This document shows positions 22,361 to 30,117 of a DNA stretch of 50,022 nucleotides, in pieces; the stretch's first letter is position 1; the number at the start of each line of letters is the position of its first letter. Made by a program: the position numbers and the translations under genes. This stretch comes from an uncultured Oscillospiraceae bacterium (GTDB lineage: Bacteria > Bacillota > Clostridia > Oscillospirales > Oscillospiraceae): the NCBI GenBank assembly GCA_947625965.1, contig CANQQO010000004.1, positions 1 through 50,022 of the forward strand, written 5' to 3'. The notes beneath the pieces are model-generated. The model ran no database searches and was not told the origin of the DNA. It saw only the letters and a program-made list of their open reading frames with translations.

Positions 22361-22989
22361 GGAGAAGGAGGGATTTGTCTCCGTTTTTGCTGCGCAAAAA
22401 CAAAGGACCGGCCAGTGTGCGCACTGGCCGCCGACAGCCCGCCGGGCTGTCGGATTTGATTATTCAAATCCCTCCTAAGGCCAAAATGAAACCGCCCTTA
22501 GGGAGCTTTGTTTTGGCGGAGAAGGAGGGATTTGTCTCCGTTTTTGCTGTGCAAAAACAAAGGACCGGCCAGTGTACGCACTGGCCACCGACAGCCCACT
22601 GGGCTGTCGGATTTGATCGTTCAAATCCCCCCTAAGGCCAAAATGAAACCGCCCTTAGGGAGTTCCGTTTTGGCGGAGAAGGAGGGATTTGTCTCCGTTT
22701 TTGCTGCGCAAAAACAAAGGACCGGCCAGTGTGCACACTGGCCGCCGACAGCCCACTGGGCTGTCGGATTTGATTATTCAAATCCCTCCTAAGGCCAAAA
22801 TGAAACCGCCCTTAGGGAGTTTCGTTTTGGCGGAGAAGGAGGGATTTGTCTCCGTTTTTGCTGCGCAAAAACAAAGGATCGGCCAGTGTGCGCACTGGCC
22901 GCCGACAGCCCACTGGGCTGTCGGATTTGATCGTTCAAATCCCCCCTAAGGCCAAAATGAAACCGCCCCTAGGGCGGTTTCATTTTGGC
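22361..22989. repeat. Four 157-bp tandem repeats built on the 3' end of tRNA-Ser
   Basis: Units start at 22361, 22518, 22675 and 22832, and the next unit start (22990) is the tRNA-Ser gene itself. Each begins GGAGAAGGAGGGATTTG, identical to the complement of the tRNA's last 17 nt before its NCCA end. It continues through three hairpins (TTTTTGCTGCGCAAAAA; GGCCAGTG..CACTGGCC; a CAGCCCRCYGGGCTG stem) and an inverted tRNA-like arm (TTCAAATCCCTCCT), and ends in a copy of the tRNA terminator whose right arm has decayed in all but the last unit. Track ORFs inside are shadows. Confidence 0.88.
22952..22988 (-). terminator. Terminator of tRNA-Ser
   Basis: CCAAAATGAAACCGCCC paired with GGGCGGTTTCATTTTGG, overlapping the tRNA CCA end on the minus strand. 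Confidence 0.8.
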
Positions 22990-23077
22990 GGAGAAGGAGG
23001 GATTTGAACCCTCGATACCCTTTTGGGGTATACACGATTTCCAATCGTGCGCGCTCGGCCAGCTACGCGACTTCTCC
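22986..23077 (-). tRNA. tRNA-Ser (GGA)
   Basis: 92 nt with encoded CCA. The acceptor stem is GGAGAAG/CTTCTCC with discriminator G. The anticodon stem CACGA/TCGTG encloses loop TTGGAAA (anticodon GGA). The long variable arm TACCCCAAAAGGGTA is diagnostic of a class II tRNA, and the T arm is GAGGGTTCAAATCCCTC. Confidence 0.95.
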
Positions 23078-23178
23078 AGGTCCAGCCCGAATATAATACC
23101 TTATTCGGTGCCGTTTGTCAAGCCTTTTTTTCGGCTTTGACGAAAACCGCCCCGGACTTTTCGGCCCGGGGCGATCCG

Positions 23179-24195
23179 TTATCCTTCGTAACCGTTGGGA
23201 TTCTGCTTCTGCCAGTTCCAACTGTCCCGGCACATCTCCTTCAGGCTGTGCTCCGCCTGCCAGCCCAGGACCTCCCGGCTCTTGGCGGGGTCGGCGTAGC
23301 AGGTGGGCAGGTCCCCAGGACGGCGGGGGGCGATCTCATAGGGGATCGTGATCCCGGTGGCGTCCTGGAAGGCGTGGACCATGTCCAGCACGCTGTAGCC
23401 CTGGCCCGTGCCCAGGTTAAAGACCTCCGTCCCTGTGTGGGACAGCAGATACCGAATGGCCGCTACATGGCCCTTTGCCAGGTCCAACACGTGGATGTAG
23501 TCCCGGACGCCGGTGCCGTCGGGGGTGGGGTAGTCGTCGCCGAAGACATTCAGATGGTCCCGCTTGCCCACGGCGGTCTGGGTGATGAAGGGCATCAGAT
23601 TGTTGGGAATGCCGTTGGGATGCTCGCCGATGCGTCCGCTTTCATGGGCGCCCACGGGATTGAAGTAGCGCAGCAGCACCACGGACCAGGCCGGGTCGCT
23701 CTTGGCGGTGTCCCGGAGGATCTGCTCGCCCATGTACTTGGTCCAGCCGTAGGGATTGGTGCAGCCGCCGGTGCGGGAGGTCTCCTTCAGGGGCATCTCG
23801 TTGTCCCCGGAGTAGACCGTGGCGGAGGAGGAGAAGATAATGGCCTTCACCCCGTGGCGGGACATGACCTTGCACAGGGAGATGGTGGCGCCCAGGTTGT
23901 TTTCATAATAGGTAAGAGGGATCTGCACAGACTCGCCCACGGCCTTGAGACCGGCGAAGTGAATGACGCAGGAAATGGTGTGCTCCGTGAAAATGCGGTC
24001 CAGCAGGGCCTCGTCCCGGACATCTCCGGGATAGAAGGGGATCTTTCCGCCGGTGAGGGCCTCCACCCGGGCCAGGCTCTCCGCGCTGGAATTGCAGAGG
24101 TTGTCGATGACGATGGGCTCCATCCCCGCCTCCAGCAGGGTCAGGCAGGTGTGACTGCCGATGTAGCCGGCGCCGCCGGTGACCAGTACCTTCAT
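23179..24195 (-). CDS. galE: UDP-glucose 4-epimerase
   Basis: 338 residues, the normal GalE length. The NAD-binding Rossmann motif is VTGGAGYIGSHT (4-15); SSSATVYSG and YGWTKYM give the catalytic Ser and YxxxK; NLGTGQGYSVLDM and RRPGDLPTCYADP are substrate-binding family motifs. It interconverts UDP-glucose and UDP-galactose for the Leloir pathway and surface polysaccharide. AAGGAG precedes ATG 24195 by a long spacer. Single gene with its own promoter. Confidence 0.95.
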   Translation of the reverse strand: MKVLVTGGAGYIGSHTCLTLLEAGMEPIVIDNLCNSSAESLARVEALTGGKIPFYPGDVRDEALLDRIFTEHTISCVIHFAGLKAVGESVQIPLTYYENNLGATISLCKVMSRHGVKAIIFSSSATVYSGDNEMPLKETSRTGGCTNPYGWTKYMGEQILRDTAKSDPAWSVVLLRYFNPVGAHESGRIGEHPNGIPNNLMPFITQTAVGKRDHLNVFGDDYPTPDGTGVRDYIHVLDLAKGHVAAIRYLLSHTGTEVFNLGTGQGYSVLDMVHAFQDATGITIPYEIAPRRPGDLPTCYADPAKSREVLGWQAEHSLKEMCRDSWNWQKQNPNGYEG

Positions 24196-24245
24196 AAACG
24201 CTTTCAGCTCCTTAGAATTATTGGAAAGATTTGATGTCTCCTAAT

Positions 24246-24273
24246 AGTTTAACCGATTTTTCTAAAAAAGCAA
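24246..24273 (-). promoter_or_regulatory. Candidate galE promoter
   Basis: Minus strand TTGCTT, 16 nt, TAAACT. Confidence 0.5.
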
Positions 24274-24404
24274 GCATTATTTCCGTCCGCCCATGTAAAA
24301 CAATCCGCCCCCTTCGCCCACGTCCCGCGGACGGCCGCAAGCGCCCTGTACACTTTGCCCGAAAACCGGAAAAAATCCTGTCGGATTTCGTGGGATTGTG
24401 GAAA

Positions 24405-24433
24405 TTGACAATCAAGCGAAAAGATTTTATACT
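24405..24433 (+). promoter_or_regulatory. SigA promoter of the esterase/ATP-grasp operon
   Basis: TTGACA, 17 nt, TATACT, 48 nt before the first start codon. It sits in AT-rich sequence between divergent galE and this operon. Confidence 0.78.
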
Positions 24434-24481
24434 ATATTTTACATTCTACAAAACTTTTTGCCTGTCAGGGAGGCCAGTTTT

Positions 24482-25237
24482 ATGGTAAAAGTCTGGGAAA
24501 CTACCATCCCCCAGCTATCTGGGGAGGAGACCCGGCGCGTCTATGTGTATTTGCCAAAGTCCTACGCCAAAAAGCCGGAGCGGCGATACCCGGTGATGTA
24601 TATGTTCGACGGACACAACGTCTTCTTCGACGACCACGCCACCTACGGAAAGTCCTGGGGAATGGGGGAATACCTGGACAAAACCGAGAAGGATCTGATC
24701 GTGGCGGCGGTGGAGTGTACCCACCAGGGGAACAACCGTCTCAGCGAATATTCTCCCGTCAGCTTCGCCAACGAGGTTCTGGGCAAGGTCCGGGGCCGGG
24801 GCCGGGAGTACATGACCTGGCTCCTGGGGGAGCTGAAGCCCCAGATCGACCGGGACTATCGGACATTGCCGGACCGGCGGAACACCCTGATCTGCGGCTC
24901 CTCCATGGGCGGGCTCATGGCCCTCTACGCGGCGGTGAATTATAACAATGTATTCCAGCGGGCGGCCTGCCTGTCCCCCAGCCTGTGGGTGGACACGGGG
25001 AAGGTCCTCTCCCTTATCGCCCGGGGCCGGATGAAAACGGATACCTGCCTCTACATGGACTACGGCAGCCGGGAGCTGTTCAACCACAACGCCAGCACCG
25101 AGGCCCTGGTTGCCGCGTCTCAGCTTCTGCTGATCAAACAGGTGAACCTGACGCTGCGGATCGTCCCCGGCGGGGAGCACACCGAGGCGTCCTGGGAGCG
25201 GCAGATCCCCGTGTTTCTGGAATGCCTTGGGATTTAA
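24482..25237 (+). CDS. Alpha/beta hydrolase (esterase D-like), first gene of the ATP-grasp operon
   Basis: 251 residues. The nucleophile elbow is GSSMGG (139-144, Ser141); a probable catalytic acid is Asp193 in YMDYGSRE and the His is in GGEHTEASW (His233). YVYLPKSY, VMYMFDGHNVF and AAVECTHQGNNRLSEYSP match the putative esterase (enterochelin esterase/esterase D) family. No signal peptide, so cytoplasmic. ATG 24482 follows AGGGAGG. The next gene starts 11 nt later and encodes a second esterase of the same size, so the pair may act on one substrate. Substrate unknown. Confidence 0.85.
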   Translation: MVKVWETTIPQLSGEETRRVYVYLPKSYAKKPERRYPVMYMFDGHNVFFDDHATYGKSWGMGEYLDKTEKDLIVAAVECTHQGNNRLSEYSPVSFANEVLGKVRGRGREYMTWLLGELKPQIDRDYRTLPDRRNTLICGSSMGGLMALYAAVNYNNVFQRAACLSPSLWVDTGKVLSLIARGRMKTDTCLYMDYGSRELFNHNASTEALVAASQLLLIKQVNLTLRIVPGGEHTEASWERQIPVFLECLGI

Positions 25238-25247
25238 GGAGGAAGAA

Positions 25248-26003
25248 ATGGAAGTACAATATCACCGCCATTACTCCGGCGCCCTGGGCCGGGATATGGA
25301 ATTCAAGGTCTATGGTCACGCCGGCAAGCCGGTCCTGTTCATCCCCTGCCAGGGGGGCCGGTTCTTCGACTTCGAGAATTTCCGCATGACCGATTATTGG
25401 TACAAGTGGATCGACGCGGGAATGTGCACGGTCTACTCCGTGGACACCGTGGACAACGAGACCTACGCCGACCTGGGCGGCGACCCCCGGCGGCGCATCG
25501 AGCGGCACGAACAGTGGTATCATTACATCGTGGACGAGATGGTCCCCACCATCCGCCACATGAGCGGCCTGCGGAACGGCTACGATCAACGGATCATGCC
25601 CTTTGGCTGCTCCATGGGGGCCATGCACGCTGCCAACCTGTTCTTCCGGCGGCCGGACCTGTTTGACAAGGTCTTCGCCATCTCCGGACTGTATGACTCC
25701 CGGCTGTTCTTCGGGGACTATATGGACGACCTGCTGTACCAGAACACGCCGGTGGTGTACCTGTCCAATATGCCCCAGGATCACCCCTATATTCAGATGT
25801 ACAACGAGCGGACCATCCTGATCGTGGTAGGCCAGGGGGCCTGGGAGGACGAGCTCCTGGGCAGCACCCGCTGGCTGGACACGGTGCTGGCCCAGAAGGG
25901 CATCCGCGCCCGGATCGAATACTGGGGGTACGACGTGGATCACGACTGGCCCTGGTGGTATAAAATGGTGGACTATTATGTGCCCCAGCTTCTCAGCGAA
26001 TAA
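25248..26003 (+). CDS. Esterase family alpha/beta hydrolase, second gene of the ATP-grasp operon
   Basis: 251 residues. The nucleophile elbow is GCSMGA (120-125, Ser122) with PVLFIPCQGGRFFDFENF near the N-terminus and a likely catalytic His in DVDHDWPWW. The sequence differs strongly from the preceding hydrolase, so this is not a recent duplication. No signal peptide. AAGGAGG precedes ATG 25248. It is 18 nt upstream of the ATP-grasp gene. This family is common next to ATP-grasp proteins in gut Firmicutes and lactobacilli as far as I recall, but has no settled function. Confidence 0.83.
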   Translation: MEVQYHRHYSGALGRDMEFKVYGHAGKPVLFIPCQGGRFFDFENFRMTDYWYKWIDAGMCTVYSVDTVDNETYADLGGDPRRRIERHEQWYHYIVDEMVPTIRHMSGLRNGYDQRIMPFGCSMGAMHAANLFFRRPDLFDKVFAISGLYDSRLFFGDYMDDLLYQNTPVVYLSNMPQDHPYIQMYNERTILIVVGQGAWEDELLGSTRWLDTVLAQKGIRARIEYWGYDVDHDWPWWYKMVDYYVPQLLSE

Positions 26004-26021
26004 AGAAGGAGAGAGACGACT

Positions 26022-27218
26022 ATGAAAAACTTTATCTTCATTTCCCCCAATTTCCCAGTGACCTACTGGAAATTCTGCGCCGAGCTGAAAAACAACGGCC
26101 TGCGGGTCCTGGGCATCGGGGACTGCCCCTATGACCAACTGACCCAGCAGCTCCGGGACTCCCTCCATGAGTATTACAAGGTCTCCTCCCTGGAAAACTA
26201 TGACGAGGTCTTCCGCGCCGTGGCTTTCTTCACCTATAAGTACGGCAAGATCGACTGGCTGGAGTCCAACAACGAATACTGGCTGGAGCGGGACGCCAGA
26301 CTGCGGACGGAGTTCAACATTACCAGCGGCTTCAAGAGCGAGGACATGGAGCGGGTCAAGTGCAAGTCCGCCATGAAAGCCTACTACGCCAAGGCCGGCA
26401 TCCCCACCGCCCGGTATCACCTGGTGGAGGGCTATGACGACGCCGCCGAATTTGCCCACATGGTGGGCTACCCCGTCATTGTCAAGCCGGACAACGGCGT
26501 GGGCGCCAACAACACCTACCGCCTGAACAGCGACGACGATCTGCACTTCTTCATCGACACGAAGGACAGCAACGTCTATATCATGGAGGAATTCATCAAC
26601 GGCTACGTCCGCAGCTACGACGCCATCATCGACTCCCATGGCGACCCGGTCTTCGAGTCCGGCAACATCACGCCCAACTCCCTGATGGACATCGTCAACT
26701 CCCAGAGCAACTGCCTGTACTACCTGGTGCCCTACCTGCCCGAGGACTTCCGGCAGATGGGACTTCGGACGGTGAAAGCCTTTGGCGTCCGCAGTCGGTT
26801 CATCCACCTGGAGTACTTCGTTCTGAACCAGGACCAGGAGGGCCTGGGGAAGAAGGGGGACGTGATCGGCCTGGAGGTGAATATGCGCCCCGCCGGGGGA
26901 TACACCCCCGATATGTACGACTACTCCGCCGAGACTGACGTTTACAAGATGTGGGCGGACATGATCGCCTTTGACCGCTGCACCCTGCCCCAGGACAAGC
27001 CCCGGCACTTCTGCGCTTTCTGCGGCCGCCGGGACGGGAAGAAGTTCTACCTGGACCACAACGCCATCATGACCAAGTACGGTCCCAATATGCGGATGTG
27101 GGGCCGGATCCCCGACGCTCTCTCCGGCGCTATGGCCAATCAGATGTACGTGGCCGTATTCGACACGGAGGAGGAGATGTGGCGCTACTACCAGGATCTG
27201 CTGAACTGCGAGGAGTAA
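26022..27218 (+). CDS. ATP-grasp domain ligase
   Basis: 398 residues. The N-terminal preATP-grasp region (FIFISPNFPVTYWKFCAEL) is followed by the ATP-grasp fold: KSAMKAYYAKAGIPTARYHL, GYPVIVKPDNGVGANNTY (149-166), YIMEEFINGYVRSYDAI, and the metal-site motif VIGLEVNMRPAGGYTPDM. Such enzymes join a carboxylate to an amine or thiol through an acyl phosphate. The motif MRPAGGYTPDM is unlike the usual D-Ala-D-Ala or biotin carboxylase proteins. Together with two esterases it suggests a small-molecule or peptide modification pathway; the product is unknown. AGGAGAGAG precedes ATG. Confidence 0.85.
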   Translation: MKNFIFISPNFPVTYWKFCAELKNNGLRVLGIGDCPYDQLTQQLRDSLHEYYKVSSLENYDEVFRAVAFFTYKYGKIDWLESNNEYWLERDARLRTEFNITSGFKSEDMERVKCKSAMKAYYAKAGIPTARYHLVEGYDDAAEFAHMVGYPVIVKPDNGVGANNTYRLNSDDDLHFFIDTKDSNVYIMEEFINGYVRSYDAIIDSHGDPVFESGNITPNSLMDIVNSQSNCLYYLVPYLPEDFRQMGLRTVKAFGVRSRFIHLEYFVLNQDQEGLGKKGDVIGLEVNMRPAGGYTPDMYDYSAETDVYKMWADMIAFDRCTLPQDKPRHFCAFCGRRDGKKFYLDHNAIMTKYGPNMRMWGRIPDALSGAMANQMYVAVFDTEEEMWRYYQDLLNCEE

Positions 27219-27232
27219 GTATAGATCTATCT

Positions 27233-27269
27233 CAGGGATGGTATGACAAACGTCTGCCATCCCTGTTTT
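27233..27269 (+). terminator. Terminator of the esterase/ATP-grasp operon
   Basis: CAGGGATGG/CCATCCCTG stem followed by TTTT. Confidence 0.75.
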
Positions 27270-27356
27270 GATCCCGGCCTTCCTCCGAAGATACCCGGCC
27301 ACGTTTTCAGACCCGAGAGCGGAGAGCGCTGTTCCCTTGGCGCGGCGAAAAAAAGA

Positions 27357-27385
27357 TTGCGCGGCGGGAAAAATTACGGTATAAT
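27357..27385 (+). promoter_or_regulatory. SigA promoter of the ArsR-type regulator
   Basis: TTGCGC, 17 nt, TATAAT, 32 nt upstream of the start codon. Confidence 0.7.
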
Positions 27386-27417
27386 AGCGGTATCGAGACA
27401 AAAGGAGGGGGAAGCCC

Positions 27418-27711
27418 ATGGAACCCATGCCTGAAAAGGAGGTCCTGACCCAGATCGCGGAGCTGTTCAAGGGCTTCAGCGACGCCACCCGGGTGGAGAT
27501 ATTGTCCTTGCTGGTGGGGAAGGAGCTGTGCGTCAACGACATCGCCCAGGCGGTGGAGCTGAGCCAGAGCGCCGTCAGCCATCAACTGGGCCTGCTCAAA
27601 CGGATGCACCTGGTGAAAAACCGGCGGGAGGGCAAGAATCTGCTCTACTCCCTGGACGACAACCATGTTTTGACCATCCTGCAAACCGGATTGGAGCACG
27701 TCCGGGAATGA
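27418..27711 (+). CDS. ArsR-family winged-helix regulator
   Basis: 97 residues. LFKGFSDATRVEILSLLVGKELCVNDIAQAVELSQSAVSHQLGLLKRMHLVKNRREGKNLLYSLDDNHV is the ArsR/SmtB winged helix with the recognition helix SQSAVSHQL. ELCVND has the single Cys of the alpha-3 metal site (CxC reduced to one Cys), and the C-terminal LQTGLEHVRE lacks an obvious alpha-5 His/Asp site, so metal sensing is uncertain. Single-gene unit with its own promoter and terminator, so its target is elsewhere (possibly itself). Confidence 0.87.
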   Translation: MEPMPEKEVLTQIAELFKGFSDATRVEILSLLVGKELCVNDIAQAVELSQSAVSHQLGLLKRMHLVKNRREGKNLLYSLDDNHVLTILQTGLEHVRE

Positions 27712-27725
27712 TCTCTATGCGCGTT

Positions 27726-27759
27726 CGCCGCTCCCCCGAGGGGGAGCGGCGTTGTCTTT
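27726..27759 (+). terminator. Terminator after the ArsR-type gene
   Basis: CGCCGCTCCCCC/GGGGGAGCGGCG stem followed by TTGTCTTTA. Confidence 0.8.
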
Positions 27760-28732
27760 ATAATCCCTGTTCCCGCAAAAGCCCCAACAGGTCTTGGCCC
27801 CAGGGGAGGGGGGACAGGCGGGAGGACAGCGCTTCCTCCGTCAGGCGGCAGCCGGTGAGGGCCCGCTCCGTCCGCTCCGAAAGGGTGAAATCCATGGCGT
27901 CGGTGTAGACACGGGCGCTTTGGACCCTCCCCGCCTCGATTTGGAGCAGAAGCTGGACCCCGCCCCAGGGAAAGCGGCCCCGGCAGTCCAGGGTGAAGGG
28001 CAGGTCCCGGCCGTAATTCCACTCCCAGCTCGCGTTGCGGGCCGCCAGAGCGGCCACCGTTTCCGGCTCCGGCGGGGGCGCGGGAAGGGCCTGACCGCCG
28101 TAGACCCGGGAGAAGGCGGCTTCCAGAGCCTCCGCCAGCATTTCCACCGTCAGATCCTCCTTTAGGTCCGCCAGATTGCCCACCCGGCTCCGGACCGAGG
28201 CCACGCCCTTGGCCTCCAGCTTGGCCTTGGCGGGGCTCAGATAGCGGCTCAGCTTTTCCATGTCCGCCCGGACCAACAGGGTGCCGTGGTGATAGGCGGC
28301 GCCGCCGCCGTGATAGTAGGCGTTTCCCGAGAATTTCCGGCCCCCCGCCATCAAGTCGTTCCGGCCGGACCGCTCCGTGGGGATGCCCAGGGCGGCCAGG
28401 GCGGACTGGATCACGGACAGTTGGCGGGGAATGTCAAATTCCGCCTGGGGGGTGAGGATGGTGAAATTCAGATTCCCCAGATCGTGGAACACCGCCCCGC
28501 CGCCGCTCTGGCGGCGGGCCAGGAGGCCCCCCTCCCGCTCCAGCAGTCCGGTCCGACATTCCAGCCAGGGGTTCTGGTTCCGGCCGATGACCACCGTGTT
28601 CTGATTCTGCCAGAGGTAGAGGACCGTGGCCCCCGCCCCAGCCAGCTCCAGAAGGGCCGCCTCCACCGCCAGATTGTAATAGGGGTCGAAGGAGGTCCCC
28701 CGGTGGAGATAGAGGGTCACTCCGGTTGACAT
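27758..28732 (-). CDS. lplA: Lipoate--protein ligase
   Basis: 324 residues, with RRQSGGGAVFHDLGNLNFT, the catalytic region GRNDLMAGGRKFSGNAYY, YHHGTLLVRADM and a C-terminal accessory domain from about residue 240. It activates and attaches lipoate to the GcvH lysine (and related domains). It is last in the glycine cleavage operon, overlapping gcvPB by 16 nt. ATG 28732 lacks a clear ribosome-binding site, so translation is probably coupled to gcvPB. Its presence implies scavenging of lipoate rather than only synthesis. Confidence 0.92.
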   Translation of the reverse strand: MSTGVTLYLHRGTSFDPYYNLAVEAALLELAGAGATVLYLWQNQNTVVIGRNQNPWLECRTGLLEREGGLLARRQSGGGAVFHDLGNLNFTILTPQAEFDIPRQLSVIQSALAALGIPTERSGRNDLMAGGRKFSGNAYYHGGGAAYHHGTLLVRADMEKLSRYLSPAKAKLEAKGVASVRSRVGNLADLKEDLTVEMLAEALEAAFSRVYGGQALPAPPPEPETVAALAARNASWEWNYGRDLPFTLDCRGRFPWGGVQLLLQIEAGRVQSARVYTDAMDFTLSERTERALTGCRLTEEALSSRLSPLPWGQDLLGLLREQGL

Positions 28733-30117
28733 AATATAGGATTCCGGGCCGCCCGGACCTCGTCGGGCCGGCGGATCTGGGCGTGGTGAGGCGCCTCGTG
28801 CATATAGGCCGGGTCCTCGTGGGCCAGGTCGTAGAGCTTTAGAAACACCTCCGCCGCGTGGTCCAGGGTCTCCCGGCTCTCGGTCTCCGTGGGCTCCAGC
28901 ATCAGCGCCTCGTGGACGATGAGGGGGAAGTACATGGTGGGCGGGTGGATGCCGTAGTCGATGAGGGTCTTGGCCACGTCCAGGGCGGTGACGCCGGTCT
29001 CCTTCTTCAGCTCGCTCAGGTCCAGCACAAATTCGTGCATACACAGCCGGTCATAGGCGGGGCGATAGCGGGCCTTCAGCTTTGCCAGGAGGTAGTTGGC
29101 GTTCAGAACGGCGTTTTCCGCCGCCTCGGGGACGCCCTCCCGGCCCAGGGTCAGCAGGTAGGCCAGGGCCTTTACCACCACCAGGAAGTTCCCGGCGAAG
29201 GCGCGGACCTGGATGCCCTCTCCGCCGTCCATCAGGCGGGACTTGGGCAGATACTCCGCCAGGAAGCCCTTGCAGCCCACGGCCCCCGCTCCGGGACCGC
29301 CGCCGCCGTGGGGCGTGGCGAAGGTCTTGTGGAGGTTCAGATGGACGCAGTCGAAGCCCATGTCTCCCGGACGGGCCAGCCCCATGACGGCGTTCAGGTT
29401 GGCCCCGTCATAGTAGCACAATCCCCCGGCCCCGTGGACCAAACGGGTGATCTCCAGGATGTTTTTGTCGAAAATACCGACGGTGTTGGGATTGGTGAGC
29501 ATCAATCCGGCGATGTCCTCTCCCAGGACGGCCTTCAGCGCGTCCAGGTCCACGCAGCCGTCGGGCCCGGAGGGAATGTTCACGATCTGATAGCCGCACA
29601 TGGCGGCGGTCGCCGGGTTGGTGCCGTGGGCGGAGTCGGGGACCAGGATCTTGCACCGCTTTTTGTCCCCCCGGGCGTCGTGGTACTGCTTGATGAGCAG
29701 AACGCCGGTAAACTCGCCGTGGGCCCCGGCGGCGGGCTGGAAGGTCATGTCCTCCATGCCGGTGATCTCGCACAGGAGCTTTTTGGCCATGTCCAGGACC
29801 TCCCGGCAGCCCTCCGTGGCGGACCGGGGGGCCAGGGGATGGATGCCGGTGAAGCCCGGCAGGGCGGCCATTTCCTCGTCGATCCGGGGGTTGTATTTCA
29901 TGGTGCAGGAACCCAGGGGATAGAAGCCGCTGTTGACCCCGTGGACCCGGCGGCAGAGCTCGGTGTAGTGGCGGCTCAGGTCCGTTTCGCTGACTTCCGG
30001 CAGCTTGGGCGGGTCCGCGCGGCCCATGCCCTCCGGCAGGGAGACCTCCGGCACGTCGCACTCCGGCAGGTATTCCGTGCCCCGGCCGGGGACGCTTTTC
30101 TCAAAGATCAGATTCAT
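28717..30117 (-). CDS. gcvPB: Glycine dehydrogenase (aminomethyl-transferring) subunit 2
   Basis: 466 residues. The PLP-dependent aspartate-aminotransferase fold carries the Schiff-base lysine in HLNLHKTFATPHGGGGPG. Other P-protein motifs are SCTMKYNPRIDEEMA and PDSAHGTNPATA. It pairs with GcvPA as the P-protein that decarboxylates glycine onto GcvH. ATG 30117 overlaps the gcvPA stop as ATGA. The split P-protein is the usual Firmicute form. Confidence 0.95.
   Translation of the reverse strand: MNLIFEKSVPGRGTEYLPECDVPEVSLPEGMGRADPPKLPEVSETDLSRHYTELCRRVHGVNSGFYPLGSCTMKYNPRIDEEMAALPGFTGIHPLAPRSATEGCREVLDMAKKLLCEITGMEDMTFQPAAGAHGEFTGVLLIKQYHDARGDKKRCKILVPDSAHGTNPATAAMCGYQIVNIPSGPDGCVDLDALKAVLGEDIAGLMLTNPNTVGIFDKNILEITRLVHGAGGLCYYDGANLNAVMGLARPGDMGFDCVHLNLHKTFATPHGGGGPGAGAVGCKGFLAEYLPKSRLMDGGEGIQVRAFAGNFLVVVKALAYLLTLGREGVPEAAENAVLNANYLLAKLKARYRPAYDRLCMHEFVLDLSELKKETGVTALDVAKTLIDYGIHPPTMYFPLIVHEALMLEPTETESRETLDHAAEVFLKLYDLAHEDPAYMHEAPHHAQIRRPDEVRAARNPILCQPE

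Noticed and set aside
22348-22949. Four overlapping ORFs of 85-95 aa in the tandem array
   Set aside because: They are the same translation of a 157-bp repeat with palindromes and a tRNA end; no start signals, so not genes.
22361-22989. CRISPR array
   Set aside because: The unit is 157 bp and contains tRNA-derived sequence and hairpins; there are no short direct repeats with unique spacers and no cas genes.
25134-27542. 802-aa minus-strand ORF and the 848-aa ORF at 40256-42802
   Set aside because: Long open antisense frames are common in GC-rich genes; no ribosome-binding site, domain or conserved motif, and the opposite strands carry real operons.
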